A DNA stretch of 64,000 bases from CBDCPI01 sp965220245 (GTDB lineage Bacteria > Chloroflexota > Dehalococcoidia > Lucifugimonadales > UBA3495), in contig CBDCPI010000013.1 of NCBI GenBank assembly GCA_965220245.1, positions 124,001 to 188,000 of the forward strand, read 5' to 3'. The position numbers and the translations under genes are program-made. How positions within the stretch are numbered: position 1 is the first letter of the stretch; each line of letters starts with the position of its first letter. Positions 50,005-58,950 of the stretch are shown here, in pieces. The notes beneath the pieces were generated by a model that saw only the letters and a program-made list of their open reading frames with translations, was not told the DNA's origin and ran no database searches.

Positions 50005-51336
50005 ATGGTGACCAGAGCAGACCGTCTAAGAGGGTGTGTGCAACGTTCCCTCTCCCCGCGTGAGAGGGCTAGAGTGAGGGGCGTACCCCAACGATTCAGG
50101 CATGGCAAACTTGGCTTATGGGAAGCATTTCCCCTCATCCTAACCTTCTCCCTTAGGGAGAAGGGACTTCTAACACCCCCTCTAAAGACCGTATTCTTGG
50201 CTCTGGCCGCGTTGGCTGCCGTAATGGCTATGGCCTGCGGCCAGGGTCCTCAACCCGCAGCGTCCGGATTTTCGGTGGTCCAAGCGGTCCCGGCGGAGCC
50301 GGTAGAGTTGGTGGGCGAGGGTGACACCGCTTCCCCGCCGCCCAGTAACCAGACCCAGCCGAGTGGCGCCTACGGTTTTTCCCACTATTTCTTCGAGCAG
50401 GTAGGCGACGAGGTCATAGCCACGCTGGTGGAGGGGCCAGCCGGGGAACAGGTCCGCTCGAACCTTTCTTACCAACAACTGAAGCAACTCTATGACCAAG
50501 GCGGGCCACCACCGGATGAGTTGAAGATGACCCGGGAAGAGTTGGGGGAGTTGGTCGGCCAACTGGATACGGTCCGGCAGGCTACGGAGAAGTACCAAGA
50601 CGTGGAAGTAGCCTTGGGCGACGGCTACTTTGAGTCGCCCGAACAGTTTCCGAACATGGGGGCCCACTTTCTCAATCCGAAACTGATGAACGACGGGTTG
50701 TTTAACCCCGAGGAACCCGAGTTTCTACTCTACATTAGGGATGCGGCAGAAGACTGGGAGTTGGTGGGTTCCGGCTTTATCTTGCCCAAGCTACTGGCCG
50801 GGGAGGACCATCCTGAAGCCTTCGCCGGGCCGTTGGACAACTGGCACGTTCATTACAGCCTGTGCGCCGGGGGACGCGGCAACACCCGCTCGGCAACGCC
50901 GGAGGAGTGCCAAGAGCAGCAAGGTGTCTGGCTTCCCTCTTTCGGCTGGATGATTCACACCTACGTTTGGGTAGACAACCCTCTGGGCGTGTTTGGGATG
51001 TGGAACCCCAACATTCCGCCCCTGCTGCCTCCGGCTCAAATGCGCGAGAACCGCAGCGTTGAGGCCCTCTATGAAGATGGAGTGGCTACGACTATCGAGA
51101 ACTTCAGCCACCGCAATGCCCAAGTCAAAGCCGGAGAAACCCTGGTCTGGACCAACATGGACAGCGCTCCCCACACGGTCACCCTGGGCTCAAGGGGCGT
51201 GGCGGAACCGGGGTTTGACTCCGGCGCCATCGGGCCCGGCCAGTCCTTTGCCTTGAGAATCGACAAGCCGGGCACCTACTCGTTCACTTGTACCCTGCAT
51301 CCGGCAATGACCGCGTCAATTGTCGTCTCCGAGTAA
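50005..51336 (+). CDS. Lipoprotein with C-terminal cupredoxin domain; repeat-interrupted N-terminus
   Basis: 443 aa in the open frame. From about residue 53 comes LKTVFLALAALAAVMAMACGQ, a lipoprotein signal whose Cys follows AMA. Then a low-complexity linker, a middle domain (HYFFEQVGDEVIATLVEGP; NWHVHYSLCAG; MIHTYVWVDNPLGVFGMWNP) and a cupredoxin: AGETLVWTNMDSAPHTVTLG, PGTYSFTCTLHPAMTASI with type 1 copper ligands His, Cys, His and Met. It should bind copper and carry electrons at the outer face. The preceding 50 residues (SLSPRERARVRGV and FPLILTFSLREKGL) come from two intergenic repeats, and no start codon lies nearer. The native start seems to have been displaced. Confidence 0.8.
   Translation: MVTRADRLRGCVQRSLSPRERARVRGVPQRFRHGKLGLWEAFPLILTFSLREKGLLTPPLKTVFLALAALAAVMAMACGQGPQPAASGFSVVQAVPAEPVELVGEGDTASPPPSNQTQPSGAYGFSHYFFEQVGDEVIATLVEGPAGEQVRSNLSYQQLKQLYDQGGPPPDELKMTREELGELVGQLDTVRQATEKYQDVEVALGDGYFESPEQFPNMGAHFLNPKLMNDGLFNPEEPEFLLYIRDAAEDWELVGSGFILPKLLAGEDHPEAFAGPLDNWHVHYSLCAGGRGNTRSATPEECQEQQGVWLPSFGWMIHTYVWVDNPLGVFGMWNPNIPPLLPPAQMRENRSVEALYEDGVATTIENFSHRNAQVKAGETLVWTNMDSAPHTVTLGSRGVAEPGFDSGAIGPGQSFALRIDKPGTYSFTCTLHPAMTASIVVSE
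50044..50164. repeat. Two repeat units inside the lipoprotein reading frame
   Basis: CCCTCTCCCCGCGTGAGAGG with a GAGTGAGGGG tail (50048-50082) and CCCCTCATCCTAACCTTCTC with AGGGAGAAGGG (50130-50165) are copies of the CCCTCACCC repeat also at 26425 and 55435. Confidence 0.6.
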
Positions 51337-51340
51337 CGTA

Positions 51341-51547
51341 ACTGTTCAGAGTCGATGAGGCGAATTCACTGAGAGCCACATCCGGTATTCGAATGATGGT
51401 TCCTTTACGACACTCTGAAGCCCAACCGTCATTCCCGCGCAGGCGGGAATCCAGAAATGCCCAGGAGAAGGAACGTTGCCGGTTGCAAACGCTTCTGGAT
51501 TCCGGCCCAAAGCCGGCCCCCGTACTGGATACGGGGGCCGGAATGAC
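51341..51547. repeat. Repeat with TAACTGTTCAGA end and GTCATTCC core
   Basis: TAACTGTTCAGAGTCGATGA (51343 on) matches the inverted end of the element at 22372-22567. The core from 51428 (CGTCATTCCCGCGCAGGCGG) to 51547 ends GGGGGCCGGAATGAC. Between them are AGAAGGAACGTTGCCGGTTG-type inner sequences shared with 22440. No gene in this gap. Confidence 0.6.
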
Positions 51548-51656
51548 GGGTTAGGGAGCCGGAGTGAAAGTATCAAGACGGTGTTAGGTAAAATACCGGC
51601 AATGTAGAATACGCTTGCCCCATTCTCGATTGCAGAACCACTCCCCGGGAGGGACC

Positions 51657-53315
51657 ATGTCGAGCACAACGCCGAATATGACAGACTATGAAGCAACCTA
51701 CCGCGACGCAATCATGGAGGCGCCGGAGTTCTACAATTTCGGCTTCGACGTCGTGGACCGTTGGGCCGAGGACCGCACCAAGCTGGCTTTGATCTCCGTC
51801 GACCCGAGTGGCGAAAAGGCCGAGCAACACAGCTTCTGGGACCTTAAAGTCCAGTCCAACCGGTTTGCCAATGCTCTTAGAAGTCTCGGCGTCAACAAGG
51901 GCGACCGGGTCTTCATCATGCTCCCCAGGATTCCGGAATGGTACGCGGCCATGGTGGGAATGATGAAGTTGGGCGTGGTGCCAATGCCCGCGACCACCCT
52001 GTGCACCCCGCGGGATATTGAATACCGGGTCAATCAGGCCGAGGCAGTGGCGGTTATCACCGACTCAGAAAATGCCGCCAAGGTTGAGGAAGCGGCGGGG
52101 GCCTGCGAGTCACTGCGTCACTTGCTGATGGTGCGCGGAGAAAAACGCGGCTGGCTTTCTTGGGAAGAGAAAATGGCCGACGCCTCCAGCGACCTTGACG
52201 GCGTAGAGCCGACTCGGAGCGACGACCCGCTGCTCATCTACTTTACCTCGGGCACCGTGGGCTACCCCAAGATGGTCTTGCACACCCAAGCCTCCTATGG
52301 AATTGGGCACGTGCTCACCGCCAAGTATTGGCACGACCTCAAGGCCACGGACCTCCAGTGGACCCTGTCTGACACCGGTTGGGCCAAGGCGGCTTACGGC
52401 AAGCTGTTCGGCCAGTGGGCTCAAGGAGCGGCGATACTCCAGCACGACGCCCGGGGCCGGTTCAACGCGCCGCTTACCCTGCGGATGATCGGCAAGTACG
52501 GTGTGACCTCGTTCTGCGCTCCTCCCACCGCCTACCGGATGATGGTGCTGGAAGACCTGAGCCAATACCCCATGCCAAACCTGCGCCATTGCACCAGTGC
52601 GGGCGAGCCCCTCAACCCCGAAGTAATGAAGAAGTGGGAGGACGGCACCGGGCTGACCATTTACGACGGCTACGGCCAGACCGAAACGGTGCTGTTGGTG
52701 GCAAACTATCAGTGCCTTCCGGTGCGGCCCGGCTCCATGGGTAAGCCGGTGCCGGGATTCCGGATCGGAATCGTCGACGACTACGGCGAAGAGCTGCCGG
52801 CCGGGGAAGAGGGCCAAATCGCAGTAAAGATAGCTCCGGAGCGGCCCGTCGGTCTTTTCCGGGAATACTGGAAAGACACCGAAGCCATGGAGCGGTCTTT
52901 TGTTGGCGACTGGTACCTAACCGGAGATAAAGCCTACAAGGACGAGGACGGATACTATTGGTTCGTTGGCCGGGCGGACGACGTCATTATTTCCGCTGGT
53001 TACCGCATCGGCCCATTCGAGGTGGAAAGCGCCTTGATCGAACACCCGGCGGTGGCCGAATCAGCGGTGGTAGCCAGCCCGGACCCGATTCGCGGTGAAA
53101 TCGTCAAAGCCTTCGTGATCCTCAAACCGGACTATCCGTCTTCGGATGAGCTAGTCCTTAGCCTTCAGGAGCATGTGAGGAACACCACCGCCCCTTATAA
53201 GTACCCCCGGGCCATAGAGTTCGTATCGGAATTGCCTAAGACCATCAGCGGTAAGATTCGCCGGGTGGAGCTGCGTCAAGCCGAAGTGGAAAAGGCCGGG
53301 AAACCCCCGCAATAA
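51657..53315 (+). CDS. AMP-forming acyl-CoA synthetase (medium-chain/benzoate type)
   Basis: 552 aa, start ATG 51657 with GGGAGG. ATP loop IYFTSGTVGYPKMVLHTQAS, then LHCTSAGEPLNPEV-like RHCTSAGEPLNPEVMKKW, IYDGYGQTETVLLVANY, YLTGDKAYKDEDGYYWFVGRADDVIISAGYRIGPFEVESAL (read in pieces) and the catalytic Lys in LPKTISGKIRRVEL. This set is that of the MACS/benzoate-CoA ligase group, which activates medium-chain or aromatic acids. It forms a pair with TenA 24 bases downstream. The N-terminal ORF extension from 51615 has no ribosome binding site. Confidence 0.92.
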   Translation: MSSTTPNMTDYEATYRDAIMEAPEFYNFGFDVVDRWAEDRTKLALISVDPSGEKAEQHSFWDLKVQSNRFANALRSLGVNKGDRVFIMLPRIPEWYAAMVGMMKLGVVPMPATTLCTPRDIEYRVNQAEAVAVITDSENAAKVEEAAGACESLRHLLMVRGEKRGWLSWEEKMADASSDLDGVEPTRSDDPLLIYFTSGTVGYPKMVLHTQASYGIGHVLTAKYWHDLKATDLQWTLSDTGWAKAAYGKLFGQWAQGAAILQHDARGRFNAPLTLRMIGKYGVTSFCAPPTAYRMMVLEDLSQYPMPNLRHCTSAGEPLNPEVMKKWEDGTGLTIYDGYGQTETVLLVANYQCLPVRPGSMGKPVPGFRIGIVDDYGEELPAGEEGQIAVKIAPERPVGLFREYWKDTEAMERSFVGDWYLTGDKAYKDEDGYYWFVGRADDVIISAGYRIGPFEVESALIEHPAVAESAVVASPDPIRGEIVKAFVILKPDYPSSDELVLSLQEHVRNTTAPYKYPRAIEFVSELPKTISGKIRRVELRQAEVEKAGKPPQ

Positions 53316-53339
53316 GACTATCTATCGAGGACAAGACTC

Positions 53340-53993
53340 ATGGCAAGCTTTAGCGAGCAATTAAGGGTTGAAGCGGAGCCAATATGGAGCCGCATTTTCG
53401 CCCACCCGTTTCTCCGGGAAATCAAGGACGGCACCCTGCCCTTGGAGAAGTTCCAGTACTATCTGGGACAAGACTATCTTTACTTGGAGGGGTTCGCCCG
53501 GGCCGTGGCCCTGTTGATCGCCAAGGCCCCTGACGGTCCGACGTTGGAAGTGCTGTTCAAACGGCTATTGACCCCCATTGAGCGGCCCTTGCACACCCGG
53601 CTTTTGGAAGGGGCAGGGGTGAGCTTGGCCGAGGTGCAAGCGGCACGTCACTCGCCGACCAACGCGGGTTACGTCAACCACATGCTGAACGCCGCTACGC
53701 GCTGGGGACTCGGCCCGGCAACGGCGGCGCTGCTGCCCTGCCCTTGGACCTACCACGAACTACGGCACGAATTGGGGCAGTCGGAACACCCGTTATATGG
53801 GCAGTGGACCGGCTTCTACGTTTCCGGCGCGCTACAGGACAGTGTGGATGCTTGGCGCGGGTTCTTGGACCAAGCCGCCGAGAACGCCTCACCAGAGGAG
53901 TTGGAAGTCATGCGCCAAGCGTTTTTGACCAGCAGCCGTTACGAGTACATGTTTTGGGACATGGCTTACCGCCAAGAACAGTGGCCGGTTTAG
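53340..53993 (+). CDS. tenA: TenA-family protein (thiaminase II-like)
   Basis: 217 aa helical bundle. EAEPIWSRIFAHPFLREI, KFQYYLGQDYLYLEGFARA with the Asp, catalytic-type Cys134 in AALLPCPWTYHELRHEL, and FWDMAYRQEQW with a terminal Glu are the TenA signature. TenA salvages thiamin by hydrolysing aminopyrimidine; some homologues lack this. Cys134 and the Asp, Glu and Tyr positions seem kept, so the salvage reaction is plausible. ThDP enzymes are frequent in this window. It is cotranscribed with the acyl-CoA synthetase. Confidence 0.9.
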   Translation: MASFSEQLRVEAEPIWSRIFAHPFLREIKDGTLPLEKFQYYLGQDYLYLEGFARAVALLIAKAPDGPTLEVLFKRLLTPIERPLHTRLLEGAGVSLAEVQAARHSPTNAGYVNHMLNAATRWGLGPATAALLPCPWTYHELRHELGQSEHPLYGQWTGFYVSGALQDSVDAWRGFLDQAAENASPEELEVMRQAFLTSSRYEYMFWDMAYRQEQWPV

Positions 53994-54043
53994 AGCTTAC
54001 GCCTTATGTGGATTGCGGTTCTTCCCTGTGAACCGATCCGCTC

Positions 54044-54190
54044 ACCCTGAGCGAGGCGGCCGTAGGGAGCGCAGTCGAAGGGCGCTCTTAAGGATGGACG
54101 GTCCTTCGACTCCGCTGCGCTTCGCTCAGGATGAGCGAGGTTGGTTACAAGCGTTCAGGGTGAGCGGGGTTGGTCACATGCGCGCAGGAT
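54044..54190. repeat. Intergenic repeat, CACCCTGAGCG units
   Basis: CTCACCCTGAGCGAGGCGG, CAGTCGAAGGGCGCTCTTAA, GGTCCTTCGACTCCGCTGCG and CTCAGGATGAGCG repeat in inverted orientation. Similar to the unit at 45812-45840, which forms part of a coding region. Confidence 0.55.
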
Positions 54191-54266
54191 GAGCGGACTT
54201 ATTCAGGGGCTCTGGGCGCAGCGGAATTCGAGGCGGAGAGGATTCTACTTGGGGTTGTTAGTGAGG

Positions 54267-54299
54267 GGAGGACCGCTCGGCTGGGCGGTCCTCCTTATT
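54267..54299 (+). terminator. Terminator after tenA
   Basis: GGAGGACCGC (54267-54276) pairs with GCGGTCCTCC (54285-54294), loop of 8, then TTATT. It lies between tenA (+) and the end of the FMN oxidase gene (-). Confidence 0.75.
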
Positions 54300-54306
54300 G
54301 GGCCGA

Positions 54307-55404
54307 TTATGGGGCGGTAGTGCCGGGTCCCCAACCGTAGGGGATATTGATTACACCAGGCTCCAGTTCTCGGATGTTGGTCTGACCACAGTAGGCCATG
54401 GTGCGGTCGATTTCCTCCCGCAGCAACTCCAAGACTCCATGGACCCCGTCGGCGCCGTCCACCGCCAGCCCCCAGTACAAAGGCCGGCCGATAGAGACCG
54501 CACGAGCCCCCAAGGCCAAGGCTTTGATCACATCACTGCCCCGGCGTACTCCCGAGTCCACGTACACTTCAGCTTGACCCTTGGCAGCTTCGACAACCTC
54601 AGGGACCATCTCGATGGCTCCCATAGTCATGTCCAGTTGCCGGCCGCCGTGGGTGGAAACCAGGATGCCGTCAACGCCGTTTTCCACGGCGATGTGGGCA
54701 TCTTCCGCCGTCCTTATCCCCTTGAGCACCAAGGGCAAGGAGGTAAGGCCGCGCAGCCACTCCAACTCTCTCCAAGACAAAGGCGGCACCCGGGAAACCT
54801 CCCAGCCGGGAGTATCGTCCGTCCCGCTAATCTGGCTTCGCTCGGCGGCTAGCGCCCGGAAGTTGCCTAGCTCTAGGGTCCGTTGGAACCGGTTCCTCAA
54901 GTCCCGGTCTTTGGGGCTGGGCGCCGGGGTGTCCACCGTCAGGCATATCGCTTTGAAGCCGGCCTCTTCGGCCCGGTGCACCAGCATTTCCGAGTATTCG
55001 TAGCCCCGGTGGTACAGTTGGAACCACATGGGGCCGGTGGCGGCCTCCGCCACCTCTTCCATGCTGTAATTGGAGGCGGTGCTGAGCAACATGCAGGTGT
55101 CAGACATGCCGGCGCCTTTGGCGGTCGCTATTTCCCCATCAGGGTGGGCCAGCATGTGACTGCCGGCGGGAGAGATCATTACGGGAAGGCTGATTTCCTC
55201 CCCGAGGACAGTGGTCGATATGTCCCGGTTTACCACTTCCCGAAGGAACCGGGGCCGGAGGGTCAACGCTTCAAAGGCCGAGCGGTTTCTCCGGGTGGTG
55301 AACTCGTCCATGGAGCCGGCTTCGATGAAGTCCCAGGTGTTATGGGGCAAGACCTGCTTGGCTCTCGCTTCGTAGTCGTACAGGTTAATGGGGTCCAAGC
55401 GCAT
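54307..55404 (-). CDS. FMN-dependent alpha-hydroxyacid oxidase/dehydrogenase
   Basis: 365 aa. NLYDYEARAKQVLPHNTWDFIEAGSMDE is the usual start; PVMISPAGSHMLAHPDGE, MWFQLYHRGYEYSEM and LVLKGIRTAEDAHIAVENG follow, and the catalytic-His region reads DGILVSTHGGRQLD (family SNHGGRQLD, so N is T here). The last motif is YVDSGVRRGSDVIKALALGARAVSIG. The family oxidises glycolate, lactate or long-chain 2-hydroxyacids to 2-oxoacids. Context with an oxalate-type ferredoxin oxidoreductase 110 bases upstream and a FadR-type regulator favours glycolate/glyoxylate. Whether it is cotranscribed with that operon is unclear because of the repeat at 55435. Confidence 0.9.
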   Translation of the reverse strand: MRLDPINLYDYEARAKQVLPHNTWDFIEAGSMDEFTTRRNRSAFEALTLRPRFLREVVNRDISTTVLGEEISLPVMISPAGSHMLAHPDGEIATAKGAGMSDTCMLLSTASNYSMEEVAEAATGPMWFQLYHRGYEYSEMLVHRAEEAGFKAICLTVDTPAPSPKDRDLRNRFQRTLELGNFRALAAERSQISGTDDTPGWEVSRVPPLSWRELEWLRGLTSLPLVLKGIRTAEDAHIAVENGVDGILVSTHGGRQLDMTMGAIEMVPEVVEAAKGQAEVYVDSGVRRGSDVIKALALGARAVSIGRPLYWGLAVDGADGVHGVLELLREEIDRTMAYCGQTNIRELEPGVINIPYGWGPGTTAP

Positions 55405-55434
55405 CGTTACCTCCGATGGGCAGAATAACGGTCA

Positions 55435-55505
55435 CCCTCCCGATGAGAGGGCTGCCGAGGGTGAGGCGGCGATTCCACACCGGTCCCTACCCTCACCCTC
55501 TAACT
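55435..55505. repeat. CCCTCACCC-type palindromic repeat
   Basis: CACCCTCCCGATGAGAGGGC then GAGGGTGAGG and, further, CCCTACCCTCACCCTC. It lies between the FMN oxidase start and the stop of the beta subunit. Confidence 0.5.
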
Positions 55506-55514
55506 TCGGACGAC

Positions 55515-56504
55515 CTATTCGGCCGCCATGTTGAAGGGGACAACCCCGGGCAGCCACCACTTTTCCCAGCTATCATCCACCCGGCTCTGGAAGTACTCGA
55601 TATCCTCCTGGGTCAGGTGGGCGAAGCGGCCTTGGCGGGTCAGGTATTCTTCCACTGGCTTCCGCTTCCGGATGCCTCTGGCAATGGCCCGCGAAGGACC
55701 ATTGAGGATCAGCTCGCTGTCTACAATCTCATATTGGACCCAGAGTCCGGTCTCGATGGCCAGCATTCCCAACTCGTGGGAATATTTGGGGTCATAGTCC
55801 CAACCCTTGGGGCAGGGGTCGATGCTGTGGATGAAAGTCGGCCCGCCAATGGTCAGCGCCCGCCGGATCTTGTTGGTGAAGTCTAGGCCGTAGGAGCCGC
55901 AGGCCGTCGCCACGTACCGGCAGTCGGGGTGGCCGGTAGCCAACATGGGCGCCGTGTTCTTCTTCCAGCGGGAGTTCATTATCCGGTGCTTCTTACCCGG
56001 AGGGCTGAAGGTGGAGTTGGCGCCCCAGGGTGAGCTACCGGAGACCTGGATGTCCGTGTTGGCGTAAGACTCGTTGTCGTACATCAGGATTAGCAGATTG
56101 TATTCGTCGTGCTGAAGGGCCGCGGAGATAGCGGAGAGGCCCATGTCCGCGCCGCCGCCGTCGCCACAGAAAGCAATCACGTTGATCGGTTCCTGCTTCA
56201 TCTTGCCCTTGCGCATCATGGAGGCCAGCCCGGCGGCGGTGCCGGTGGCGGCCGAGCCGGAAGACCCCAACTGGGTGTGCATCCAGGGCACTACCCAGGG
56301 GGTGCTGTAGTAGGTGGTGTTGGCCACGTACATACAACCGGTACTCCCCAAGACGACGGTCCTGGGTCCCGCGGCTTTGATCATCAGCCGCATCACCAAA
56401 GCCGACTCGCATCCTTGGCAAGTCCGGTGGCCCGAGGTGAACTGCTCCTCCAGCGGTATGTTCTTTACTCCCCTGATTTGGGGAAGCTCTTGCAGTGTCG
56501 TCAT
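55515..56504 (-). CDS. 2-oxoacid (oxalate-type) ferredoxin oxidoreductase, beta subunit
   Basis: 329 aa ThDP-binding subunit. GHRTCQGCESALVMRL has the Cys-x2-Cys of the 4Fe-4S site; VVLGSTGCMYVANTTYYSTPW, the ThDP motif CGDGGGADMGLSAISAALQHD ending DNESYANTDIQVSG, and the third Cys in DPCPKGWDYDP follow. The order and sequence match the beta chain of pyruvate-type oxidoreductases. It is the last of three genes, 5 bases after alpha. Together with alpha and the gamma-delta fusion it would oxidise a 2-oxoacid or oxalate to CO2 and reduce ferredoxin. Confidence 0.9.
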   Translation of the reverse strand: MTTLQELPQIRGVKNIPLEEQFTSGHRTCQGCESALVMRLMIKAAGPRTVVLGSTGCMYVANTTYYSTPWVVPWMHTQLGSSGSAATGTAAGLASMMRKGKMKQEPINVIAFCGDGGGADMGLSAISAALQHDEYNLLILMYDNESYANTDIQVSGSSPWGANSTFSPPGKKHRIMNSRWKKNTAPMLATGHPDCRYVATACGSYGLDFTNKIRRALTIGGPTFIHSIDPCPKGWDYDPKYSHELGMLAIETGLWVQYEIVDSELILNGPSRAIARGIRKRKPVEEYLTRQGRFAHLTQEDIEYFQSRVDDSWEKWWLPGVVPFNMAAE

Positions 56505-56509
56505 CGTTT

Positions 56510-57733
56510 CTACTCCCTAACTCCGATCCAGGTACATTCTTGCTCAACCTTGCCAGTCTCCGCTGCCTTTTGGGTAGCTTCGACCATCTCGTTCACGTCG
56601 CGGACTCTCACTTCACGGCCGCCCAGCCCGGCAACAAAGTTTAGCACCAACGGCCGTTTTTCCAAAGGATAGAGCGCCGACCGCAACTCGTTGAACAGGA
56701 CCCCGCCAAAGGAAGGCGACCCGTAGGAATAGTCCCGGTCGATCACGCACACCGCTTTGGCATTAGCCAAGGCAGCCCGCACCTCTTCGGTGGCAAAGGG
56801 CCGGAAGAACTTGATGCGAAGGAAACCGACCTTCTGCCCCTGTTCCCTGAGGCGACGGATAGCCACCCGAACGGGCAAGGCCAGGGTCCCCATTCCCACC
56901 AAGATAACGTCGGCGTCCTCAGTCATGTACTCTTCGATGAACGGGCTGGGGTCGCCCCGGTTGAATACACTTTTGAATTCGTCGTAGGCCTCTTGAATAA
57001 CGCCTACTGATCGACGCATCGCCTCGTCCGATTGGCGGCGGATTTCCATGAGCCAGTCTTCGTTGACTTGGGGCGCCACGGTAATGGGGTTGTCGGGGTG
57101 AAGTTGGAGCCGGCCCCGGTCGTAGGGCGGCAAGAAACTCTTGACCTTTTCGGCGGTGGGGACTTGGACGATAGCTTGGGAGTGAGTGAGAAAGGACCCG
57201 TCGCAGCTAAGGGCCATGGGAAGCAGGACCCGGGGGTCTTCCGCTACCCGCCAAGCCAGTAGCGCCGTATCCATAGCTTCCTGGGCGGTGGCCACCCAAT
57301 ACAGCATCCAGCCCAAGTCACGCACGGCCAAAGCATCGTTGTGCTCCACGCCGAAGGCACCCGGGTCGTCCAAGGCCCGATTGCCCACCATGGCCACCAC
57401 CGGCATCCTCAGTCCGGCGGTTACGGTGATGGCCTCAAAGGCGTAGAACCAACCCACCCCGCTGGAGCCGCAAAAGGTCCTGGCTCCCACGGCGGAAGCG
57501 TGTTTGACGATTTCGAACTGGGAGTGTTCGCTCTCGGCGACGATGAAATCGCAATCAAAGGCACCGTCGGCCTTTAACTTGGACACGTACTGCATCACGG
57601 TGTCGTAGGGGCGAATCGGGTAGGCAGTGATTACGTCCACGTCAGCCAGAGCGCAGGCGGTAGCAACGGCTTCGCTGCCGCTAATAAGCTCCTCGCTTTC
57701 AGTCTGAAACATCGACTCGGTTACAGTAGTCAT
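56510..57733 (-). CDS. 2-oxoacid ferredoxin oxidoreductase alpha subunit with YPIRP (oxalate-type)
   Basis: 407 aa from ATG 57733, overlapping the stop of the upstream gene by one base (TAATG). ISGSEAVATACALADVDVI is followed by TAYPIRPYDTVMQYVSKL; pyruvate enzymes read YPITP here, so the conserved Thr is replaced by Arg. The known oxalate oxidoreductase of Moorella also carries Arg at this place, which binds oxalate. EDPRVLLPMALSCDGSFLTHS, VGMGTLALPVRVAIRRLREQ, IKFFRPFATEEVR and NFVAGLGGREVRVRDV complete domains I and II. Product: CO2 and reduced ferredoxin, without need for CoA if the oxalate reading is right. Pyruvate activity is the alternative. Confidence 0.85.
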   Translation of the reverse strand: MTTVTESMFQTESEELISGSEAVATACALADVDVITAYPIRPYDTVMQYVSKLKADGAFDCDFIVAESEHSQFEIVKHASAVGARTFCGSSGVGWFYAFEAITVTAGLRMPVVAMVGNRALDDPGAFGVEHNDALAVRDLGWMLYWVATAQEAMDTALLAWRVAEDPRVLLPMALSCDGSFLTHSQAIVQVPTAEKVKSFLPPYDRGRLQLHPDNPITVAPQVNEDWLMEIRRQSDEAMRRSVGVIQEAYDEFKSVFNRGDPSPFIEEYMTEDADVILVGMGTLALPVRVAIRRLREQGQKVGFLRIKFFRPFATEEVRAALANAKAVCVIDRDYSYGSPSFGGVLFNELRSALYPLEKRPLVLNFVAGLGGREVRVRDVNEMVEATQKAAETGKVEQECTWIGVRE

Positions 57734-58884
57734 TAGGCATCTCCCGCTGCCGCGGCCTCTTCGGCATACTGGCCGCGGTGGTGGAAACCGTGGGTACGGC
57801 TTTCCGCTTTCTGGGTCTCCAGCAACGAGGTCATCCACTCCTTATAACCGGGTGCATCCTTCTGCCATGCCTCCCACTGGCTGTTGTTGTCGTTAAAGTG
57901 GGCCTCGTTGACCATGGTCACACACTCGGGGACCGGGCAAACGGCCTCACACACTCCGCAACCGCAACAAGCCTCCATGTTGGCGTCGTATAGGCCGTCC
58001 GGGGTGACGTCGAAACAAGTGTCAGGGCATTGGAGCCAGCACAAGGTGCACTTGATGCAGGTCTCGAAATTTATCACTGGCCGCATCGAGCGGGTGCTGA
58101 ACTTCTTGAAGACGGCGTTCCGGGTGGGTTCGTACCCCTTGTCGTCGTCACGGAAGCCGTGGCCCGGTTCAATCGCCTTGATTACCAGCGCCTCCTCCAT
58201 CTCCTTCCACCCGGGCAGTTCGAACTTGAAGGGGGTGTCGGAGCTGCCCTCTCCGGGCTCAACGGGGCGCACCGCCGTCCGGTCGTAGGCCTTCTGGGCC
58301 GACGCCACCTTGGTCTCGCTCTCCCACTGGTCCCGGATCGCATCCAGCATTGAGTCCAAGCCGACCAATTGGGGGCACACCCGGGCCAGAGTACCCAGAA
58401 TCCGAACATCGGTGTGGTCGTCTTTGTACACCCAAAGCCCGGAAAAGCTCACTGTTCCGGTGACGATGGCTAGGTTGTAGGGTGAGTCCTTTTGGTGGAT
58501 GTCCTGAATCAGGGACTCGTTATCCTGCCTGGAGGTAACGATGAGGGTCCCGCCGGGCTTGGTCAGTTCATTGATGGGCTGCAAACCGTACCAGGCCCAA
58601 GACTCGACGCCCTTGCACATCGTGTCGTCCACATTGATGGTTACGTCCACTTCCGACGCTTCGTAGACCGCCAGGCTTTCTTCCAATTCCTCCTCGTCGT
58701 CAGCTACGATGGCGAACTGTTTCGCTGGAATTCCGTTACGCTCCGGTGAGTCGCCGTAGCGGCCGAAGGCGGTCCCAAACTTGCCTTCTTTCCTGGCCGC
58801 GAAAACTATGGAGCGGACGATGTTCCGGGCCAGCGTCTTCTGAAAGATTCCCCGGTACACCACCTCCACAGCTACTGTGCTCAT
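57733..58884 (-). CDS. 2-oxoacid ferredoxin oxidoreductase gamma-delta fusion subunit
   Basis: 383 aa. The N-terminal gamma domain begins VAVEVVYRGIFQKTLARNIV and has FGRYGDSPERNGIP, lacking the GxGGQG of pyruvate enzymes. The delta ferredoxin domain (about 275-340) has two 4Fe-4S sets: CIKCTLCWLQCP and CCGCGVCEAVCP. Fusion of gamma and delta in one chain is the arrangement of oxalate oxidoreductase, consistent with the alpha motif. GGGAGG precedes the ATG. Immediately upstream lies a TGGTTTAACCA palindrome. It is the first gene of the three-gene operon. Confidence 0.87.
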   Translation of the reverse strand: MSTVAVEVVYRGIFQKTLARNIVRSIVFAARKEGKFGTAFGRYGDSPERNGIPAKQFAIVADDEEELEESLAVYEASEVDVTINVDDTMCKGVESWAWYGLQPINELTKPGGTLIVTSRQDNESLIQDIHQKDSPYNLAIVTGTVSFSGLWVYKDDHTDVRILGTLARVCPQLVGLDSMLDAIRDQWESETKVASAQKAYDRTAVRPVEPGEGSSDTPFKFELPGWKEMEEALVIKAIEPGHGFRDDDKGYEPTRNAVFKKFSTRSMRPVINFETCIKCTLCWLQCPDTCFDVTPDGLYDANMEACCGCGVCEAVCPVPECVTMVNEAHFNDNNSQWEAWQKDAPGYKEWMTSLLETQKAESRTHGFHHRGQYAEEAAAAGDA

Positions 58885-58909
58885 AATGGGCCTCCCTTAA
58901 ATCTAACTA

Positions 58910-58920
58910 TGGTTTAACCA
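58910..58920. promoter_or_regulatory. Predicted FadR/PdhR-type operator before the oxidoreductase operon
   Basis: TGGTTTAACCA is a perfect TGGTnnnACCA palindrome, the consensus of PdhR/FadR-type repressors. It starts 26 bases before the first start codon. A second site, TGGTCAGACCA, lies at the regulator gene 59114-59845. Confidence 0.55.
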
Positions 58921-58950
58921 ATACCCGCCGAAATTTTCCGGTGTTTTACT

